From Heterohyrax brucei (taxonomy: Eukaryota; Chordata; Mammalia; Hyracoidea; Procaviidae), in NCBI GenBank assembly GCA_028571685.1, contig CM053166.1:58738111-58802110 (forward strand): 64,000 nucleotides of DNA, in the 5' to 3' direction. A program made the translations under genes and the position numbers. Below, piece after piece: positions 50,294 to 61,159 of the stretch; position 1 is the first letter of the stretch, and each line of letters opens with the position of its first letter. The notes beneath the pieces were generated by a model that saw only the letters and a program-made list of their open reading frames with translations, did no database searches and was not told the origin of the DNA.

Positions 50294-50515
50294 GGAAGAA
50301 GTCCTGATGGTACAGTGATTAACCATGCTTGCTAATCAAAAGGTCACAGGATTGAATCCACCAGTTGTTCTGAAGCACAAAAAGATGTGGCAGTGGCTTC
50401 CATAAAGATTACAGCCTTGAAAACCCTATGCGGCCATTCCACTCTCTCCTACAGGGTTGGTATGAATCAGAATCGACTCCACAGCACTAGGTTTTAGGTT
50501 TTGTTTTGTTTTGTT
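50294..50515 (+). repeat. AfroSINE (long form)
   Basis: GTCCTGATGGTACAGTGATT head; middle segment GGCAGTGGCTTCCATAAAGA; tail CAGAATCGACTCCACAGCAC followed by a TTTTG-repeat end. A short tail-like scrap is also at 50118-50157. Confidence 0.93.
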
Positions 50516-50900
50516 TAGTCTACTCTGAAGTATGGCAACACCCATTTTCTACCATTAGAAGTAAAAGTCTGGAGGGACTCTGATCTTATTCTCTGGTAAA
50601 AAACATCTACCAGTGAAATTGTTAGGTCAAGGAGGATATACAATAACACTTCTGAGATACACACCACCAGAAAAATTTTAACAATTTATACTCCCACTAC
50701 TGAGTCTAAAAGTGTTCTTTCCTCTACTTTACCTCCACTAGGATGACTACTCTTTTTAATCTTTGCCAATCAAATAGGAGAAAAAAGACATTCATGATTG
50801 TTTTAATTTGCATTTCCTTGATTACTAGGGAGGCTGAATATTTTTCATTTCTTTGTATTCTGAGGGAACGGAATGGCTGAAGGCAATTTACGCTGGTTGA
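50516..50900 (-). mobile_element. Old L1, antisense ORF2 end
   Basis: The minus strand encodes SLVIKEMQIKTIMN, a recognisable L1 ORF2 C-terminal motif. Surroundings follow L1 order in reverse. Highly decayed. Confidence 0.68.
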
Positions 50901-51124
50901 TCTGTGAGGACTAAAAAACACATCATAGTGAGAGAATTATAGTTTTGTTTTGGTATTTTACTTTTTAATCATGAAATGTCACAACAGACCTCATTTAACT
51001 TAGATGAGAGAGGATTTAGGAAAAGAACAGAGTTAAACTGAGTGTATGCTAAAGTATTAAGAATTTGGGAGTTGTCTCCTTAGATCAAGAGGAAGGCTTT
51101 CTGGAGTAACCTGGAAGAGAAAAG

Positions 51125-51276
51125 AAACCCTGGGTGTGTAGTGGTTAAGTGCTATGTCTGCTAACCAAAGGTGTACAGTTCAAATCTGCCAGGTGCTCCC
51201 TGGAAACTAATGGGGCAGGTCTACTCTGACCTACAGGGTCACTATGAGTTGGAATTGACTTGAGGGCAGTGGATTG
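51125..51276 (+). repeat. AfroSINE (short form) with 12-bp target duplication
   Basis: Flanked by GGAAGAGAAAAG at 51113-51124 and 51277-51288, identical copies. Confidence 0.94.
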
Positions 51277-51581
51277 GGAAGAGAAAAGTAGGAAAAACGA
51301 TTTTAGAGGAGAGAGAAGGCAGCAAAGTTGTGAGAGGCCAAAACCTAATGGGAGAACTAGCCAGTGAAAATTAACTAGAAATTACTTGTTCTGTGCTACG
51401 ACTACAGCAGCATGGATCAATCCATCTTTTGGGGGTTATACTTTAAATACTTGAACTTGAAATGACTAAAGTAGGTATGCACACATATACATAGGCTATG
51501 TTTTAGGTTTCTATTCTCTCCCACTGACCTATTTTTGTACCTAGTACCATATGATTTTTAATACTCTAATAGTATATAGTT

Positions 51582-51741
51582 AAACCCTAGTGGCACAGTG
51601 GTTAAAAGCTTGGCTGCTACCCAAAAGGTTGACAGTTCAAATCCACCAGGTGCTCCCTGGAAACTCTATGGGGTAGTTCTACTCTGTACTACAGGGTTAC
51701 TACAAGTCAGAATTGACTCAATGGCAATGGGTTTTTCAGTT
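51582..51741 (+). repeat. AfroSINE (short form)
   Basis: AAACCCTAGTGGCACAGTGG head; CAGAATTGACTCAATGGCAA tail. Confidence 0.95.
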
Positions 51742-51854
51742 CTAGTTTTTAAGGTTTTCTTCATATTGGTTCCAAATACTGATAACTAGCTTTTTTCCCC
51801 CTTGGGCATTAATATATTTTAGATGCCATTATATTAGTGAGATATTTTGGAATT

Positions 51855-51945
51855 GTATATGTGTGTGTGTGTATATGTATACATATATACACATACATAC
51901 ACACACACAAGCACACACACACATACACACACACACACACACTTA
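51855..51945. repeat. TG/TA/CA microsatellite
   Basis: Compound alternating purine-pyrimidine run (TG, then ATAC, then CA), abutting the tail of the minus-strand SINE. Confidence 0.92.
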
Positions 51946-52095
51946 AAACCCACTGCCTTCAAGTTGGGTCCAACTCATAGCAGCCCCAGTATATGTATAC
52001 ATATATACACATACATACACACACACAAGCGCACACACACACACACACTTAAAACCCACTGCCTTCAAGTTGGGTCCAACTCATAGCAGCCCCAG
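51872..52095. repeat. Direct tandem duplication at microsatellite/SINE junction
   Basis: Copy 1 51872-51989 and copy 2 51990-52095 both run from TATATGTATAC through the CA run to the SINE block ending GCAGCCCCAG. They differ mainly by 12 bp in CA-run length and one A/G change. Confidence 0.93.
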
Positions 52096-52208
52096 AGGTC
52101 AGAGTAGAACTGACCCACAGAGTTTCCAAGAAGCACCTGTCAGTTGTGAACTGCTGACCTTATGGTTAGTAGACTTAGCACTTAACCTGCTACGACACCA
52201 GGGTTTCC
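52049..52208 (-). repeat. AfroSINE (short form)
   Basis: ACCCACTGCCTTCAAGTTGG at the tail, ending ACACCAGGGTTTCC. Its tail block is also present in the first duplication unit (51942-51989). Confidence 0.93.
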
Positions 52209-52953
52209 ATATACATATATTCAAAGGTTTAAAACCAGAAGTCCCAAACAGAACCACTTGAGTAATTATTTAAATATACAGACATGTTCTTTTGAAGGAT
52301 TACTCTGAAAGAAAGTCATCCCTAGGAAAGCAATTTTCTATTATTAATGCTATTTGATTAGTTATTTGTAACATTAGTTGATATTAAGTAAAAATGTAAT
52401 CCATTAATTTTAAATTTCATGATACAGAAATTAAAACTAAAAATACTGCTATTTATGCAAATTGTATTCAACACAGAAATTTAATATATACATATTCATA
52501 ATACACACAATTCCAATATAGTAACCTTGAACAAAAAGCTTGATGACACAATTCTTTGACAAATCTTAATTGATGATGTGTAATTTTAAAATATATATAT
52601 GTATACATACATATATATGGCCTCTTTTATAGTGTTTCTGTCTGTTTCCTATCTTAGGGTAATTCTGTGGCTGCCAAGTACTTTCAGAAAGCATGTTCTA
52701 AATTCCCTCTAGATTTGGCATCTCTCCCTAGGATAGCCTAGAGAATGAAATGAGAGACAAAATAAACCCTTTTCTGGAATAGTATGAGGAGTGCTTCCAT
52801 ATTGTACACAGACAAAAATTATGGGAGATTTACTGTGTGAAAGTAGTAGGATTATGAATGAGTTTTAGCTGTCTCCCCTTTGTCTACATGAATTTTTAAA
52901 ATTTTAAGCATGCAATATTTATATAATTAAAAAAATTATCCTAAAACAAATAG
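52209..52953. other. Unassigned intronic sequence
   Basis: AT-rich, with a palindromic TATAC/GTATA run at about 52592-52618. Confidence 0.4.
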
Positions 52954-53157
52954 GAGGCTAGTTGCCATCAAGATGATTCCGACTCATGGTGACCCCATGG
53001 GTGCAGAGCAGAACTGCTCCACAGAGTTTTCAATGGTTGTGACCTTTCAGAAGCAGATTACCAGGCCTACTTCTGAGGTGCCTCTGGGTGGGTTTGAACC
53101 ACCAAATGCTTGGCCAGTAGTCAAGTGCTTACCCACTTGTGCCATCCAGGGATTCCA
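52954..53157 (-). repeat. AfroSINE (long form)
   Basis: GATGATTCCGACTCATGGTG, middle GACCTTTCAGAAGCAGATTA, a GGGTTTGAACC B-box-like motif, ending TGCCATCCAGGG. Confidence 0.9.
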
Positions 53158-53939
53158 CCTGATTGTATGAAGACATGCTTGTCAAATTCTCTGTGGTTAA
53201 GGACCAGGTTCCCCTGCCCTCCTTAGGTATATCATGAACCAGTGCTTTTATAAAATACAAAACCATATACCAGTTTTCATAGCAATGCCAAGTGGCTTTA
53301 AAAGTTTCAAAATGTTGACTCTCGATGGCTGTACTTATCTCATTGCAGAGAGGTGATAGTTGGCAAACTGGCCCTGGTCTGTCGACTATTCTTTGAGTGG
53401 CACTGCTAGCAAGGACAGACCAAATCCGGATTTCTCTGACAAGCATCTCTGAAGATGACAAAAGTAACAAGTACAAAAACTGGATGATAAAAAAAAATGT
53501 TTAAAGCTTTGAAGAATTAACAATGTAATGAGTGAAACTCTACCTAGTGAGAAGAGGAGATGAATTTGAGCTCTAGAAGTTGAGCCAGAGATGCTTCTGC
53601 CCTGGAAGTAGAGAGTGGGCTATGGAAGGGACGAGCTGGGGGTGAGGATGGGGGATCTCATTTTTGGGGAACTCTGGAAAAGTGAGAGGGGTAGACAGGC
53701 AGAGCTTGGCAGGTTCTACCTACTTTTATGCAGGGCAATACAAAGAAACAAAGCTATTCTTTGGCAAACCCTGAAGAATCCTCCAAAAGTTCAGGCCCTG
53801 ATGAAACACCCCTTGCTTGGGTTTGGGGCCATGAAGAGCTGTGTTTTACAAACTGGGGCACAGAATATAGTTTGGTACATCACAGTGGTAGTACTGAAAA
53901 ACCCAAATGCTTACTATGAAGATAAGAGCTGAGCCTAAA
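53158..53939. other. Unassigned sequence with open frames
   Basis: The minus-strand frame 53129-53476 (115 codons) overlaps the SINE head and continues into unique sequence. I recognise no domain. The core at 53330-53440 could be an old DNA transposon. Plus-strand frames 53615-53932 overlap each other and look like chance. Confidence 0.3.
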
Positions 53940-54800
53940 AATGTCATCAAGGAACAGGAAGGTTAAAAAGAAGTGATACTATGTTTGAAAAAGAAGCAGA
54001 CAGAAATTTCAAAAGTTAAAAATACAATACCAAAGTTAAAAACATAAGCAGATTACATAGTTGAGGAGAATATCAGTGAAATGAATTAGGATATAGTACA
54101 CACAAAACATGGAAAACAAAAGTAAGGATGCGAAATAAAAAGCATTACAGTAAGAAGGTCAGCATATATTCAAAAGGGAAAAGGAAAAATGGAGCAAAAG
54201 CATTATAGAAAAGATCTAGAAATAATAAGACACCAGCTCACTGATTCAAGAAGCCCAATAAATGTCAAATAAGATAAATAAAAAGAAACATACAGTTAGG
54301 TATGTATGACTGAAAATAACAGGAAATCAAAGACACAGAAAATCTTGAATACATACAAGAAAAAAACAGGTAACCTCAAAGAACTGACTATCGCACTGAT
54401 AGCTGACTTCTCAATAACAACAACGGGAAGCCAGCAGAAGACACTGGAAAGTTATCTTAAACAACTGAAATAAGTGCTAATCTAAACTTCTCCTCTTACC
54501 AAGTATATCCATAATGAATGAAAGTGAAAAGAATTTTTTTTTAAGATAAACAACCAAGTGGTGAAAAGAATTTACTACCAACATTCCTACTCTAAGGGAA
54601 ATACACACAACTATTCCTGCAGGAGAAGAAAAATGAAGTCAAATGAAAACTCAGAGATGAAGCAAGACAGTAAAAACATAAAATGTGGTAAATATGTAGA
54701 TTAATCTTAATTGTACAGTACAACTATTCATTCATTCTCTAAGTAAGTTATATGTATCTAATAGAAACTATAATCTTTTTTTTTTCTCTTTCACAAAGAG
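53940..54800 (+). mobile_element. Old L1 5' portion (probable)
   Basis: A-rich sense strand, with 'tagctgacttctcaataaca' and 'gggaagccagcagaagacac' as in the 5' regions of old mammalian L1M elements. No intact frame. Confidence 0.5.
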
Positions 54801-54879
54801 GGAGAGAATAAAAATACTTGACAACAACCAGCAATAATTCAGGAGACATACTGTAATGTCTAGGACAGTCACTAAGACC

Positions 54880-56020
54880 AAAGTTTTCAAAATTTTTGAG
54901 CTCACAGTCCTTTTGCATTCTTAACAATTATTGAGAACCCCAAAGAGACTGTGTTTAGGTGGGCGTTATCACTATTTATGGTAGCAAAATTTAAAACCTA
55001 AAACATTTTTTAAATGTAAAAATAACAGTAACAAATACATTACATGTTAACATAAAGAAAACTTTTATGAAAAATAATTATTCCAACACAAATAAATTTA
55101 GTGAGTGTAGCTGTTTTACATTTTGCAAATCTATATTATTTCTGGCTCAAAAGAAGACAGCTGGATTCTCATATTCGCTTCTGCTTTCAATCTGTTATGT
55201 TTTTTGGTTCAAGTGTACAAAGAAAATCTGGCTTCACAAAGAGATATAATTGGAAGAAGATGGAATAAATTAATAGGCTTTGCAGATAACTGTGAATATT
55301 CCTCTTTGATACTATATCCAAATTTAAAAAGTGGTGGTTTCTAAAAGGTTAGCCGCAATGTAGAATCTGGAAGCATATTATGGAAATTTTTATACTACTC
55401 TGTTATAACACATTTTTTCTTATACTTTGAACAGACCATTACCCACACATGATTTTAGAATAGCATGAACTGGTCATCTGGAAAATATCAGTTCACTGAA
55501 TTACACAGTGGTTAAAGTCCTTGACTGCTAACTGAAAACTAGGTAGTTTGAACCCAGCAGCCACTCCTCCAGTGAAAGATGCGGCAGTCTGCTTCCATAA
55601 AAATTACATATTGCCTTGGAAATCCTATAGGGGCAGTTCCACTCTGTTCTACAGGGTCACCATGAGTCAGAACTGACTTGAGAGCACTGGGCTTGATTTT
55701 TCAATTTTTTAAAAGTTACAAAGATTTTCCAAATATTGACACAAATAAAATATTGTATTTTATTACATCATATAAAAAATACATTAGGAAATGTCTTTAT
55801 GTACTAGAGAGCTGTCAAGCTCAATGTTTCCAAAATTCTAATTTTTACTTGAAAATTTGAATGTCATCACTGGCAACACATTATTGGTTACTTTCCTTGA
55901 TGCAGCAAGCTCATTTCATTTATCTTTGGGAAAATGTCTGTATATACTTGTGTGAATAGCCACAATTTTTTGTTAGTCATTCTTCCAAGTAAAAATGATG
56001 TTCTCCCCAAAAGTGACTAG
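54880..56020 (+). repeat. Old interspersed repeat, family not named, split by an AfroSINE
   Basis: 'ccccaaagagactgtgttta', 'gaagacagctggattctcat' and 'gatactatatccaaatttaa' form a series I recognise from a common mammalian repeat but cannot name with confidence. Confidence 0.4.
55505..55700 (+). repeat. AfroSINE (long form), head truncated
   Basis: Starts CAGTGGTTAAAG; middle GCGGCAGTCTGCTTCCATAA; tail CAGAACTGACTTGAGAGCAC. Confidence 0.93.
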
Positions 56021-56597
56021 GTCATCTTACAGCTCAATCACAAAAGTGCTTTTTTTTTTGAGACTACAAAAAAATAAAGGGACTGAAAGCACTTGGAATG
56101 TTTTCTCATCATAATATACTGAGAAACAAATGACTAAAATAACCAGAAAATCCACAAGTGTTTGGAAATTCAGAAAAGCATGCCAAATAACATATGAATC
56201 AAAGGAGAAATTATAACGAAAATAGAAACTATTTTTCACAATGTTAATGGAAAACAGTTCATATTACAATTTACATAGGATCGAGATGTATTTCAGGGTT
56301 GGAGTGTTGCTATAAATAGACCCACGAATATAAAAATAGCTGAAAGGAAATATTGAGGAATAGGTCTAATCTTCAATCTTACACACACACACCCCCCTCA
56401 GCCTTGGAAAGATTTTTCTTGAATCAGGTAATCCACTGTTGATGGAAGCATACAGACAGCAATACAACATTTCTGAAGGGCAATTTTATAGTGCTCGGGT
56501 AAAGCCTTAAAAATACACAGTTCCTCTGACTCAATGATTTTATTCCAAGAGAAATTAAATACTTCAAAATAGAAGAATAGATAAACAAACTGTGGTA

Positions 56598-57620
56598 CTC
56601 AATGTTGAGTTCCTGATGTAACACTAGAAAAAGAGGTGTGCTGCTCAAGAACTCTACTAAAAGACCAGAATTGATGGTCTGACAACCTGGAGGGTCCCCT
56701 GGGAACATGGCCCCTGGATTTGCTGCTGCACTAGACCTGAAACTAGTACTGAGGTCCACACTTCAGACTAAGAATGAAATGGACTTGGGGGCACAGAGTA
56801 AGCATGTGTTGTGTGTACTTTATGGTTTTTTACATTTACAGAAGGCTGTCCTACAGAGAGACCCACAAGACTGGGTGCCTACATCGACTTGGGACCGGAA
56901 AAACCGGATGGTGCCCGGCCACCACCAGTGATAGCCACGACGGAGCTCACAGAGAGAAGCCTCACTGGCAACACAAGAATAAAAAGAGGTGCATCATGAG
57001 ATCTCCACTAAAAGACCTCAATTGATGGTCCAGCGGTTTTGGGGTTCCTCTGAGAGCATGGCCCCCGGCCCTGATGCTGCCCGTTCCCATAAATTATAAC
57101 AAAGGTCCACTCTTTGGACAGGAATGGATTGGAGTTGGCAATGCAGAGTAACCATATATTGGAAGCACTTTATGGTTCAATACATCTATAGGATATCATC
57201 TTGCTGACCTCTGGCTGGAGGAAGGGGAGTGGACAGAGAGGAGGGGAAAGGAGGCTGTTGGGAGGATGAGACATGTATGGAGCAGAGAGGAATAGGGTGC
57301 AGTCACCGGACAGGGAGAGCAGTGGAAGCTGCATATAGGGGGGCATGTAAATTTATATGTGAATGTACATTTTCACTCAGTTATGTTAAATAAGAATAAA
57401 AATTAAAAAAAAAAAGAAGGCTATCCTACTGGTTTCTTTCTAGAGGGAAGAGGAGAGGGTGGAGAGGAGGGGACAGGTGTCTGCTTGGAGGATACTAGCA
57501 GTAAAGAGCGAAAAGGAGGAATGTGTTGTCACAGGGTGAGGAGAGCAGATAGAATTGTAGACAGGCAGGTATGCAAAATTGATTTCGATTGTATACTTTC
57601 ACTTAATCAGTAAAAAAAAT
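56598..57620 (+). mobile_element. L1 3' UTR insertion (outer of two)
   Basis: 5'-truncated L1 with an A-run at 57612-57619. Flanked by TGTGGTA at 56591-56597 and 57621-57627 (11 bp with one mismatch if the adjacent AAAC/AAAT is counted). Interrupted by a second L1 at 56855-57414. Confidence 0.82.
56855..57414 (+). mobile_element. L1 3' UTR insertion (inner)
   Basis: A second copy of the same 3' UTR, inserted inside the first. Ends in an A-run and is flanked by a 15-bp duplication with one mismatch: AGAAGGCTGTCCTAC (56840-56854) and AGAAGGCTATCCTAC (57415-57429). Confidence 0.85.
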
Positions 57621-57856
57621 TGTGGTATATACACACAGTAAAATATGCTGCCATTAAAACTGTTATATTTATTAACATAGAAAGATGCATACAATATATT
57701 AAGCTGTATAAAAATGTCTATGATTATGCATTCGCAGATGCACTAAGAATTTTTGTATATTAAAACAGGATGTTAAAGAAGGAGTAGGAATGCATTTCTG
57801 ATTTTTCTCATCATACTAAAAACAGTTTCAAATGCTTAAAAATAAAATAGTCAAAA

Positions 57857-58013
57857 AAACAAACTCACTGCTATCAAGTCAATTATGACTCATAGCAACC
57901 CATAGACAGAGTAAAACTGTTCCATAGAGTTTCCAAGGAGCATCTGACAGATCCAAACTACCAACCTTTCAGTTAGCAGACATAACACTTAACCACTATG
58001 CCACCAGGGTTTC
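57857..58013 (-). repeat. AfroSINE (short form)
   Basis: CAAGTCAATTATGACTCATA, ending ATGCCACCAGGGTTTC. Confidence 0.93.
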
Positions 58014-58384
58014 TGTGACTATAAAGGTACATGTAAAACAGTTAAATCCATAATATTATAAGTTTTAAAACTTTACATTATTCAAAATGTAATAAAATAT
58101 TACAAATATTGTTTTAAAATATTAGAAAGTAAGAAAAGGTGGAATTGGCAAATATCCCATCACAAGATTTTTTTTTTCCCAGAAGAACAGCAAATTAAAC
58201 CCAAACAAGGGGGAAGGGTTTAATAAAGAGTAGATATCAATAAAGTAAAAAACAAATACACAAACAAAGAGCAGTCATGAGGCAAAAAAAATAAGTTATT
58301 TGAAAAGATTTTTAAAAAAATCTAAACTAGAAAGCTGCCAATGTTTGAAAATGTAAAAATTAACTTCCATGCTGCAGATCTCAG
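58014..58384. other. Unassigned intronic sequence
   Basis: AT-rich; no clear element. Confidence 0.35.
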
Positions 58385-58549
58385 TACAACCCAAACCAAA
58401 CCACTACTGTTGAGTCAATTCCAACTCACAGCAACTCTACAAGTCAGAGTAGAACTGCCCCATAGTTTCCAAGGAGTGCCTACTGGATTTGAACCACTGA
58501 CCTTTTGGTTAGCAGCCATAGCACATAACCACTATGCCACCAAGGTTTC
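58385..58549 (-). repeat. AfroSINE (short form) with target duplication
   Basis: Flanked by CAGATCTCAG at 58375-58384 and 58550-58559. Confidence 0.94.
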
Positions 58550-58639
58550 CAGATCTCAGAGTAAATCTTTATCAAATAAGAACATATTTAACGCTGAGTA
58601 ATAACAAAAATCAATATACATAGTTTGTAGAGTGCAGTC

Positions 58640-60540
58640 GTTAGTAGGAAATTTCCAGCTGTTCATGCATATACTAGAAAAGAAGGTTAAAATTTATGAA
58701 CGAAGCATTCAGCTCAGTAAGTTATATAAACATCATCAAATTAAATGCAAACAAAGTAGATAAAAAGTAATGGAAAAGAAACATGTTGGATTAAGAAAGC
58801 TAAAAGTTGTTTCCTGTGAAATGATAAATCTCTGGAAAGTATGATAAAAATAGATAAAGAACACACATATAGCCAATATCAAGACTGAAAAAGAAGTTAG
58901 AATTTCATATCCTGCAAACATTAAAAAGATGATGGTACTGAGACTTGATGCCCAAAATTTGAAAATTTGTATCAAGTGGACAAATTTCCCCAAAAATAAA
59001 ACTCACCAAAACTAACAGAAAAGAATTAGAAAAGTTTACTAACCAATCTTCTAATTACTAAAACAATTGAATCAGTAATTTAAAACTTCATATATCAGAC
59101 TCTAGACCTATGTGGCATTTCTAATACATTTAAGGAGAGATAAAATTAATAAAAAGCTGGCACAGTCTCCAATTCATTTTATGAATCTAACTGAACCTAG
59201 ATACTAATCCCATTAAGGATAGTGTGAGAAAATTACGAAGAATCTCACTAATGAATGAACACAGATGCAAACAACCTAAACAAAAAATATTAGCAAACCA
59301 AATCCAGTAGTATAAAAAATTTCTATCAGGACCAAGTTTGCTAGAAGAATGCAAAACTGTCAACATTTGGAGCTGAGTTAATGCAATTCTGCACATTATC
59401 AGATTAAAGAAATTATATGATCATCTCAATACATCATTAAAAAACTATACAATTATTTACGATTTAAAAAATTTAAAATAAAAATTTAAGAAACTATTAG
59501 ATAAGGAATAAGCCAACAATTATTCAACAGTATTCGGCAGGTCCTAGTCAGTGTGGAATCAGGTAAAGAATCAAATGTGTAATAACTGAAAAGGAAGAAA
59601 TAAATTATCACTATTTACAAATGGTATGATTGTATATATAGAATATGCAAAATAATGTAAGGCAAGATTAGAATTATTCACAGTTTAGCAAAATCATTAT
59701 CTCAAATCAAATGAAAAATTTTAAAGAATGTTTCTTTCATGAACCTAGAAAGAATCTGTTAAAAAGATGTATGGGACCTCTATGGAGAAAAGTATGCTAT
59801 TTATTAAGAAAAATTCAACATCTAAAACAAGTGGAGAGAAAATTATTCTGTTCACAGACTGGGAGACTCAATATTGTAAATAGTCAGTCTTGCCCAAATT
59901 GAAGCACAGATTCAACTGAATTCCAATCAATTTCCTGACAAGTTTTGTGGAAACTGTCAAACAGAATCTAAAACACACAGAATTGCAAAAAGGCCAAGAA
60001 GACATATTTGGAAAGAATAATAAGGTGGAAGGATTTGCTGTACCTGATTTCAAAACATAGTACTTTAAAGCTTAGTAATTAAGTCTGCATACTACTGACA
60101 CTATGAAAAGCAGGAGAGCAGAACATAAAAAAGTGAGGCTAGAAACAGATCCATATGTAAGTGGGTACTTGCCTGAAGAGGAAAGTAGCACTACAGAGTG
60201 TTGAGCAAAGATAGTGTCTTCCAAAGAATGTATGCTTATGTGTACCACGTTACATGTACCTTGATGTTCAGAGCACCATTGATCACGATAGTCCCCAGAT
60301 GTTAAGGCCCAAATGTACATCAACACCAGAATGGAGAAAACAGCGGAATAGTAGAATGGATAAATACACATTGTACACATTGCATTTTCTAGTATTATGC
60401 CTTCTTCATTGTAATCTACAAAAGAAATCTACAGCTACATAAAGGAATATGGTTGAATCCTAAAGATACAATATGGAACGAAAGAAGTACATGCAACAGG
60501 CTACAAATTCTATTTCTTTTATGTACAGTTCAAAAACAGG
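58640..60540 (+). mobile_element. Old L1, ORF2 and 3' end remnant
   Basis: Sense L1 ORF2 blocks in order: 'gtcaacatttggagctgagt' (59358), 'gtcctagtcagtgtgg' (59541), 'gactgggagactcaatattg' (59858), 'gacaagttttgtggaaactg' (59937), 'gtacctgatttcaaaacata' (60040). Many stops. It is not full length. Confidence 0.82.
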
Positions 60541-60564
60541 AAATTTTATTTTGCTGTAATAAGT

Positions 60565-60770
60565 AAAGCTAGCATTTACTGAGTGTTTACTACGTGACAG
60601 GCATTTAAGTGCTTTACATGCATTACTTCATTTAATGGGTACAAGAAGCCTATGAGGTGGTACTATTAGCATCTCAATTTTACTTATAAGAAAACAGAAA
60701 CAGCAAGGTTAAGTAATTTGCCTCAGAGACCACTTGTCTAGTAAGTGGCAGAGACAAGATTTTACAGTCC
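60565..60770 (-). repeat. MIR
   Basis: A good reverse MIR: 'tttactgagtgtttactacg', 'acatgcattacttcatttaa', 'aagcctatgaggtggtacta', 'ggttaagtaatttgcctcag'. Confidence 0.88.
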
Positions 60771-61159
60771 ATACATCACTACCCCCAAACTGCTCAGGTT
60801 ACAAAGAGAGTAATGTCTTAACTTTTGCTCTAGGCTTTGAGGTGCATAATGGGAGATAAGCAATTACAGTTAGGAAGGTAAAACCATATTATACGGGAGG
60901 GCTGCATACAACAAATCCATTTCCACGCCTGCTGTGGGGGGCCCTGTGCTCCAGGACCACCTAGGGGGATCTTTAAATGCAGAGCTTCCACCCCCATCAT
61001 CCTAGATGATGCACTGTAGTATGTATTGTTGATATAATTTAAATGAATTCTCTAAATCTAGTAAGTTTGTTGATAAACGCTTTAATCCTTGCCTAACTCA
61101 GTCTCTACTGGTGTTTTTTAAAATAGAACTTTAATTCTGTTATTTCATTTAATGCAAGA
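60771..61159. other. Unassigned intronic sequence
   Basis: No recognised element; a G-rich spot at 60936-60970. Confidence 0.35.

Larger units (their letters stand above)
56380..57830 (+). mobile_element. Old L1M 3' end, split by a younger L1
   Basis: The left part (to about 56597) runs 'tctgactcaatgattttatt' to 'aaacaaactgtggta'. The right part (from 57621) continues with 'acagtaaaatatgctgccat' and 'aaaagatg'-type L1 3' sequence. Confidence 0.7.

Noticed and set aside
51847-52086. Frame of TYTHTSTHTHTHTH composition
   Set aside because: It is translated CA microsatellite and SINE tail.
53615-53932. Two overlapping plus-strand frames (105 and 63 codons)
   Set aside because: Overlapping frames with no recognisable protein; likely chance in a GC-richer patch.
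56707-57025. Three overlapping plus-strand frames
   Set aside because: All lie in L1 3' UTR sequence of the nested insertion.
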